NCBI GenBank assembly: GCA_043776635.1
Contig: JAYVRA010000010.1
Coordinates: forward strand, 1-38,096
Reading direction: 5' to 3'
Source of the DNA: JANMEX01 sp043776635
Lineage (GTDB): Bacteria; Pseudomonadota; Alphaproteobacteria; Rhizobiales; Rhizobiaceae
Length of the DNA stretch: 38,096 bases
Below are positions 33,324 through 38,096 of the stretch, in pieces; the stretch's first letter is position 1; each line of letters opens with the position of its first letter. The notes below the pieces were generated by a model. That model was not told where the DNA came from. It did no database searches and worked only from the letters and a program-made list of their open reading frames with translations. The translations under genes and the position numbers were made by a program.

Positions 33324-33713
33324 TCAATCCACCACGATAAGCGCAGCGGCAACGCGGCGCTCTTCTGCCAGCAGCACGTTGTATGTGCGCACGGCGGCAC
33401 CGGTGCTCATGGGGTCGGCGACAACGCCCTTGGCACGCAGGGATTCGCGCAGATCTTTGGGGATGGGACGGATTTCGAGGCCCATACCGATCAGCAGAAC
33501 ATCGAAATCACCGGTCTGAGCAATCAGTATGGCAAAATCATCGAACGTCAGCTTGGCCACATCTTTTGGCTGCCATTCATAGACGCCGGAGGGAAGGCAC
33601 AAAATTGAGCCTCTATGCGACATATCAGCAAAGCGAAACCCGCCTGCCCCGTACGCATCTATCGGTGCCCGCCCAGGAAAATGGGCAGGCTTTAAGGTTA
33701 TACCGTTAGACAA
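33324..33713 (-). CDS. Mth938-like (DUF498) protein, NDUFAF3 relative
   Basis: A 129-residue protein of the DUF498/Mth938 family. Conserved segments are GAGGFRFADMSHRGSILCL, DVLLIGMGLEIRPIPKDLR, and STGAAVRTYNVLLAEERR near the end, which mirrors the TYNxLxxE-R motif of mitochondrial NDUFAF3. No catalytic residues are known in the family. The start is TTG 33713, just 3 bp after the secDF stop, with AAGG in front, suggesting coupling; its stop is 2 bp from the next gene's start. Gene order secDF - Mth938 - synthase-like is typical of alphaproteobacteria. Confidence 0.85.
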   Translation of the reverse strand: MSNGITLKPAHFPGRAPIDAYGAGGFRFADMSHRGSILCLPSGVYEWQPKDVAKLTFDDFAILIAQTGDFDVLLIGMGLEIRPIPKDLRESLRAKGVVADPMSTGAAVRTYNVLLAEERRVAAALIVVD

Positions 33714-33716
33714 TAG

Positions 33717-36275
33717 TTATGCCTTTGTGATGATTTCATCGCCGTTCAGCGCTGCTTTCGCCTTCTCGCCCGATGGACGCAAGCCAAACAGAATAAGTAG
33801 CGGACCGGCAACAAAAATCGATGAGTAGGTACCGATCACTACACCAAAAAGCATGGCCGCAGTAAACGAGCGAATGACTTCACCGCCAAAAACAAACAGC
33901 GCGCCAAGGGCAATGAGCGTCGTCAGTGCCGTCAAAGTCGTGCGTGAGAGCGTCTCGTTCATCGACAAATCGAGAAGTTGGTCGAGCGGCATTTTCTTGT
34001 AACGCCGCAGGTTTTCACGAACACGATCATAAACCACGACTGTATCATTCAGCGAATAGCCGACGATTGTCAGAATGGCCGCGATGCTGGAGAGGTTAAA
34101 CTCGATGCCCGAGACGACGAAGAATCCGATGGTCATAAGCACGTCGTGACCGGTCGCGATGATGGCGCCGAGGCCATATTGCCATTCAAAGCGTATCCAG
34201 ATGTAAATCAGGATGGCGACAAATGACACTAGAATGCCGATAATGCCTGCCGTTGCCAGCTCGCCCGAAACAGTTGCACCAATGGCTTCAACGCGGCGGA
34301 ACTCATAGTCGGTGCCGAGCTCATCCCGGATTTTCGAAACGGCCGATTGGTCGGCTTTCTCGCCCAAATCCTGTGCTTCAACGCGGATGAGCACATCGTT
34401 CGGCTTGCCGAATTGCTGCACTTGTACTTCGCCTAGATTGAGCGCCGACAGTTTGTCACGAATACCGCTGACATCAGCAATTTCCGCTTTCGATTGCACT
34501 TCAATAATCGAGCCGCCCTTGAACTCAATGCCGTAATTCATGGAGTACATAAAGAACAGAGCCACCGATGCTATCGTCGCAATTGTCGTCGCCGCAAAGG
34601 TGTAATTGCGGATGCCCATAAACGGAATTTTTGTTCCAGATGGAATAAGGTTCAAAAAGCCCTTTGGCAGCTCTTTTGGTTTTGAGCGGCGCAACCATGC
34701 CGACACGACCCAGCGGGTGAACGTGAAAGCTGTGAATACCGTGGTCGCAATGCCCAGTGCGAAGGTCACGGCAAAGCCCTTGACCGGGCCGGAGCCAAGA
34801 TAAAACAGCACGGCTGCGGCAATGAATGATGTTACGTTCGCATCCACGATCGTCGCCAGCGCTTTCGTAAAGCCTGTGTCAATAGACTGGATAAGTGTTC
34901 GCCCTGCGCGGCGCTCTTCCTTTATGCGCTCATAAATCAGCACGTTGGAATCCACCGCCATACCGATGGTGAGAACAATACCGGCGATGCCCGGAAGCGT
35001 CAGAGTTGCGCCGAGCAGCGACAAGCCTGCGATAATCATTGTTACGTGAACAGCCAAAGCAAGATTGGCAATTGTGCCAAGCCAGCCATAGGCCAGCCAC
35101 ATGAAGGCCACGACGAGCACGCCGGCGATAATCGCGGCATTTTTACCGGCCGTTATCGAGTCAGCGCCAAGACCGGGGCCAACGGTGCGCTCTTCAATAA
35201 CCGTCAGCGTTGCAGGCAGCGCACCGGCGCGCAGAAGCACGGCCAAGTCGTTCGCGCCTTTGACGCTGAAGCTGCCGGAAATTTGACCCGATCCACCCAA
35301 AATGGGCTCACGAATAACCGGCGCGGAAAGCACCGCATTATCGAGAATAATCGCAAACGGCTTGCCGACATTTTGCTGCGTGGCTTGGCCGAAACGCTGC
35401 GAACCTTTGCTATCAAAACGGAAGGAAACTACAGGCTCATTGGTCTGCGAATTGAAAGACGCCTGCGCGTCCACAAGGCTTTCGCCGGAAATAATCACGC
35501 GGTTTTCAACCAAATAAGGCCGCTCGGTCTCGCCGTCCGCCGCTTTTGAATAAAGCACTTCCGAGCCTGCCGGCGGACGCCCCGTAAGCGCATCTTGCAC
35601 GGACATGGTTGTATCGACCATTTGAAAGGTCAACTTCGCAGTTTGACCAAGAATATCTTTCAAGCGCTGCGGGTCTGCAAGGCCGGGAACCTGCACCAAA
35701 ATGCGGTCTTTGCCCTGCTTTTGAATGACAGGCTCTGTTGTGCCCAGTTCGTTGACACGGCGCTCCACGACTTCGATGGATTGCGTCGCGGCGGACGAGA
35801 CGCGATAATCAATACCGGCGTCTGTCAACTTCAAATCAAATTTACCGGGTTCTTCTTCCGCCAATTCAACTTCAACAACGTTGCCCGCGCCAAGCAGGCT
35901 GGCGTTAGCTGGCTTGAATAAATCGGCGAGCGCTGTCTTTGCAGCGTCAATTTTTGCAGGATCATTGATGGTAACGCGAACATCTTGTGCGCCGCCCGCA
36001 AGTCCGGTGTATTCAATCTTCGAATCGCGTAGGCGGCTGCGCACATCATCTTTGACCGTGTTAACGCGATCTTTGATGAGATCGGACCGCTCCACTTGCA
36101 GCAAAATGTGCGACCCGCCCTGCAAATCGAGGCCAAGCGGCATTTGCGCGTGTGACAGCCATTTCGGCAGCATGGCGAGCTGGTCTTTGCTGAATAAATT
36201 GGGAGCCGCTACCATGGCGCTTACAGCAACGGTGAGCCAAATCAGAACGGTTTTCCATCGTGAAAAATACAGCAT
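33717..36275 (-). CDS. secDF: Fused protein translocase subunit SecDF
   Basis: An 852-residue fusion of SecD and SecF, which use the proton gradient to assist export by SecYEG. The SecD half has the N-terminal helix, GLDLQGGSHILLQV, and a long periplasmic region to about residue 355, then helices with LPGIAGIVLTIGMAVDSNVLIYERIKEE. The SecF half starts near residue 540 with KIPFMGIRNYTFA and has NDTVVVYDRVREN. Six helices per half are expected. The ATG is at 36275 with a weak SD. yajC lies 71 bp upstream with a terminator-like hairpin between; the Mth938-like gene follows directly. Confidence 0.96.
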   Translation of the reverse strand: MLYFSRWKTVLIWLTVAVSAMVAAPNLFSKDQLAMLPKWLSHAQMPLGLDLQGGSHILLQVERSDLIKDRVNTVKDDVRSRLRDSKIEYTGLAGGAQDVRVTINDPAKIDAAKTALADLFKPANASLLGAGNVVEVELAEEEPGKFDLKLTDAGIDYRVSSAATQSIEVVERRVNELGTTEPVIQKQGKDRILVQVPGLADPQRLKDILGQTAKLTFQMVDTTMSVQDALTGRPPAGSEVLYSKAADGETERPYLVENRVIISGESLVDAQASFNSQTNEPVVSFRFDSKGSQRFGQATQQNVGKPFAIILDNAVLSAPVIREPILGGSGQISGSFSVKGANDLAVLLRAGALPATLTVIEERTVGPGLGADSITAGKNAAIIAGVLVVAFMWLAYGWLGTIANLALAVHVTMIIAGLSLLGATLTLPGIAGIVLTIGMAVDSNVLIYERIKEERRAGRTLIQSIDTGFTKALATIVDANVTSFIAAAVLFYLGSGPVKGFAVTFALGIATTVFTAFTFTRWVVSAWLRRSKPKELPKGFLNLIPSGTKIPFMGIRNYTFAATTIATIASVALFFMYSMNYGIEFKGGSIIEVQSKAEIADVSGIRDKLSALNLGEVQVQQFGKPNDVLIRVEAQDLGEKADQSAVSKIRDELGTDYEFRRVEAIGATVSGELATAGIIGILVSFVAILIYIWIRFEWQYGLGAIIATGHDVLMTIGFFVVSGIEFNLSSIAAILTIVGYSLNDTVVVYDRVRENLRRYKKMPLDQLLDLSMNETLSRTTLTALTTLIALGALFVFGGEVIRSFTAAMLFGVVIGTYSSIFVAGPLLILFGLRPSGEKAKAALNGDEIITKA

Positions 36276-36300
36276 AAGATCAGTCTTTCATCAGCTTATT

Positions 36301-36332
36301 TAAAAGAAAGGCCTGCACCATTATGCAGGCCT
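36301..36332 (-). terminator. Intrinsic terminator or attenuator between yajC and secDF
   Basis: On the minus strand, AGGCCTGCA (36332-36324) pairs with TGCAGGCCT (36317-36309) over a 6-nt loop and is followed by TTCTTTTA. It lies within 71 bp between yajC and secDF in a shared transcription direction, so it may lower secDF expression relative to yajC. Confidence 0.7.
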
Positions 36333-36346
36333 GCCATGAATTTCCA

Positions 36347-36691
36347 TTACTTTTCGTTGGCGGCCACCGGCACGCCCTTGACGCGCACTTCAGCGATCAG
36401 TGAGCGAATGGCAGAGACTTTTACGCCGGTGGCGATTTCAACTTCCACATCGGCTGCGCCGTCAACCACTTTGGTGACTTTGCCGACGATGCCGCCGCCC
36501 AAAACAACAGTGTCGCCCTTACGAATTGCTGTAAGGGCGGCTTCGCGGCTCTTTAGTTGGGCGCGTTGCGGGCGGATGATAAGGAAATACATCACAATAA
36601 ATATGAGAACGAACGGCAAAACGCTCATGATAATATCGGCACTACCAGTCGTCACGCCAGCGGCTTGGGCATAGGCCTTCGTTACAAACAT
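36347..36691 (-). CDS. yajC: Preprotein translocase subunit YajC
   Basis: A 114-residue single-span membrane protein associated with SecDF. The helix is at about residues 20-42 (IIMSVLPFVLIFIVMYFLII), followed by RPQRAQLKSREA, the TIRKGD-like AIRKGDTVVLGGGIVGKV and a basic cytoplasmic domain. ATG 36691 is chosen for GGAG 9 bases before it. The longer in-frame form would start inside the upstream tandem repeat and promoter and lacks homology. Confidence 0.95.
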   Translation of the reverse strand: MFVTKAYAQAAGVTTGSADIIMSVLPFVLIFIVMYFLIIRPQRAQLKSREAALTAIRKGDTVVLGGGIVGKVTKVVDGAADVEVEIATGVKVSAIRSLIAEVRVKGVPVAANEK

Positions 36692-36741
36692 ATAAAATCT
36701 CCACAGAATCCGGCACAAATGCGCGTTACAAAGTTGGCGGG

Positions 36742-36769
36742 AATATAGTGATTGATGACAGCAATGCAA
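36742..36769 (-). promoter_or_regulatory. Candidate sigma-70 promoter of yajC
   Basis: On the minus strand, TTGCAT (complement 36764-36769), a 16-bp spacer and TATATT (complement 36742-36747) lie 50 bp before the yajC start. The tandem 17-bp repeat abuts the -35 on its upstream side. Confidence 0.55.
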
Positions 36770-36770
36770 T

Positions 36771-36804
36771 GAAACAAAAGGGTTTTGGAAACAAAAGGGT
36801 TTTG
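36771..36804. repeat. Perfect 17-bp tandem repeat (two copies)
   Basis: gaaacaaaagggttttg occurs twice in tandem (36771-36787, 36788-36804). Each unit holds the palindrome CAAAA-GGG-TTTTG. It sits in the divergent gap between yajC and the DUF815 ATPase, just upstream of the yajC -35, and could be a regulator site or a slippage product. Confidence 0.85.
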
Positions 36805-36868
36805 GCAACAATAGTAGCTTTGGAAATCTTATTTTCCCGTGTTAATCAGGCTTAAACAGGACAACACT

Positions 36869-37741
36869 ATGACCGACACTGCGCTTCTCGCCTTAAACAC
36901 AAAACTGGAGCGGCTAATTGCGGCGATTGAGCGGCTTGGCCCTGCCCCATTGCCCGCGCCGGATTTTGATGTTTCAGATTGTTTTGTCTGGGATGCGGAT
37001 CACTCGCAGCTCACGCCAATAGCCCGTGTCAACCGCGTGGACTTGTCACTAATTCGCAGCGTCAACCATGTGCGGGACATCTTATTTGATAACACCAAGC
37101 GCTTTGCGGATGGCTTGCCGTCCAACAATGTGCTGCTGTGGGGCGCGCGCGGGATGGGTAAATCCTCGCTGGTTAAATCTGTGCACCATGCCATTGCAGT
37201 GGCGCAATCCAAGAGCCAGGCACCGCTTAAGCTCGTCGAAATTCACCGCGAGGATATCAACAGCCTGCCAAAATTGATGGCATTGGTGAAGGCGGCACCG
37301 TGCCGTTTCATTCTGTTTTGCGATGATTTGTCGTTTGATAATGGCGATACGAGTTACAAATCGCTGAAAGCTGCACTAGAGGGCGGGGTTGAAGGACGAC
37401 CGGACAATGTGGTGTTTTACGCCACCTCCAACCGCCGTCACTTGCTGCCGCGCGATATGATCGAGAACGAGCGCTCGACGTCGATTAATCCGGGTGAAGC
37501 GGTAGAAGAAAAAGTGTCTTTGTCAGACCGTTTTGGCCTCTGGCTCGGCTTTCACAAATGCAGTCAGGACGATTATCTTGAGATGGTGACGGCTTATGCC
37601 ACCCATTTCAAAATCGAGATTGATGAGGCCGGCTTGGCGCATCAAGCGCTGGAATGGTCCACCACACGGGGCAGCCGCTCGGGCCGCGTGGCCTTTCAGT
37701 TTATTCAAGATTTGGCAGGGCGATTGGGGATGTTGATATAG
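36869..37741 (+). CDS. DUF815 family P-loop AAA+ ATPase
   Basis: A 290-residue ATPase. The Walker A motif is GARGMGKSS with K98; Walker B is FILFCDDLSFD with D152/D153; YATSNRRHLLPRDM is the sensor-1 region, and SLSDRFGLWLGFHKC the family's C-terminal helical domain. The biochemical function of DUF815 proteins is unknown. It commonly lies next to yajC in alphaproteobacteria. ATG 36869 has AGGA 10 bases before it; an in-frame start at 36839 would add ten residues without a clear ribosome site. Confidence 0.88.
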   Translation: MTDTALLALNTKLERLIAAIERLGPAPLPAPDFDVSDCFVWDADHSQLTPIARVNRVDLSLIRSVNHVRDILFDNTKRFADGLPSNNVLLWGARGMGKSSLVKSVHHAIAVAQSKSQAPLKLVEIHREDINSLPKLMALVKAAPCRFILFCDDLSFDNGDTSYKSLKAALEGGVEGRPDNVVFYATSNRRHLLPRDMIENERSTSINPGEAVEEKVSLSDRFGLWLGFHKCSQDDYLEMVTAYATHFKIEIDEAGLAHQALEWSTTRGSRSGRVAFQFIQDLAGRLGMLI

Positions 37742-38096
37742 CCGCGTATAGCGGCTTGAAAACAACTCCATCCGGCATTATCACCACATGGCTCTCAGCC
37801 TTCCCTCTTGGCAGTGAAGGTGTCGACGTTAGTCGACGGACTGGGGGGTGAAGTTGCGGTGGTGCTGTTAAGCCGCTGATATAATTATTCTTTGTTTGTC
37901 ACACGTTAAGAATAGTCCTGCTTCCTGGTCCACCCTCACGGCTCTGGATTCCGGATCTGCGCTGCGCTTGTCCGGAATGACGGCGAGGCGGGGTGGATAT
38001 TGGTGCGCACTAGTGGATTGATCGCAACGAAGGAGTCCAGATTTGGATTCCCTTGTTTTGCTGGATGTGCGATTCAGGGTTATGCGCACAGGAATT
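37742..38096. other. Non-coding right edge of the window
   Basis: No supportable gene in these 355 bases. A short hairpin (AGCCGC 37740-37745 with GCGGCT 37751-37756) overlaps the ATPase stop and lacks a T-run. The middle holds an inverted repeat described separately. Open frames here lack a start with SD, domain motifs and coding character. Confidence 0.6.
37948..37978. repeat. Inverted repeat resembling a dispersed alphaproteobacterial element
   Basis: ATTCCGGA (37948-37955) and TCCGGAAT (37971-37978) are perfect 8-bp arms around a GCGC-rich 15-nt centre. Similar short palindromes with ATTCCGG arms and a GCGCTGCGC centre are spread through many rhizobial genomes between genes. Whether other copies exist in this genome cannot be seen from one window. 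Confidence 0.55.

Noticed and set aside
33661..33690. GC-rich imperfect hairpin at the start of the Mth938-like gene
   Set aside because: It lies in coding sequence (FPGRAP) and has no T-run in the gene's direction, so I do not call it an attenuator.
37868..38089. Minus-strand frame over the right-edge repeat
   Set aside because: Runs through the dispersed-type palindrome, has no SD and no coding character.

Overview
The window reads as chromosomal DNA of an alphaproteobacterium, most like the Hyphomicrobiales (rhizobial) branch. The support is the alphaproteobacterial bpt-type aminoacyl-tRNA protein transferase, the hemB / RDD / bpt neighbourhood, a fused SecDF next to YajC and a DUF815 ATPase, an Mth938-like gene paired with a squalene/phytoene-synthase-like gene, and a B12 riboswitch in front of bluB. 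Base composition is moderately GC-rich except for a clearly AT-richer patch around 18.8-20.7 kb. No tRNA, rRNA, CRISPR array, transposase or phage gene was seen.

Layout. 1-5.3 kb: tail of a hybrid histidine kinase with a strong terminator, class I fumarase, a membrane diguanylate cyclase, an L,D-transpeptidase, a ureohydrolase and a MazEF-type toxin-antitoxin pair. 5.3-8.5 kb: an alpha/beta hydrolase divergent from a MarR regulator with twin operators between them, a DUF971 protein, moaA, and a tiny Met/His-rich exported protein. 8.7-17.9 kb: hemB, DUF423, a small membrane protein, a decayed phd/vapC locus, an RDD protein, then a potassium block (kup divergent from a short kdpD and kdpE), then bpt and a DMT transporter. 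17.9-18.8 kb: cobalamin riboswitch and bluB. 18.8-20.7 kb: an animal-type heme peroxidase in an AT-rich patch. 20.8-25.9 kb: a TetR-adaptor-RND efflux operon whose promoter carries an operator exactly in the -35/-10 spacer. 26.0-26.6 kb: a MntA/HepT toxin-antitoxin pair whose HepT is frameshifted. 26.7-32.3 kb: parC, an exported protein of unknown function, and aspS. 32.4-36.7 kb: squalene/phytoene-synthase-like gene, Mth938-like gene, secDF and yajC. 36.9-37.7 kb: DUF815 ATPase. The right edge is non-coding and holds an inverted repeat.

The most interesting points are: (i) the secDF-yajC cluster holding bacterial relatives of two mitochondrial complex I assembly factors (NDUFAF3 and NDUFAF6); (ii) a KdpD/KdpE pair lacking both the KdpD sensor domains and the kdpFABC pump, facing kup, with helically phased 11-bp direct repeats between them; (iii) three toxin-antitoxin loci in one window, two visibly damaged; (iv) several regulatory sites that can be read directly from sequence. 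I see no convincing wholly new multi-gene defence or biosynthetic system here.
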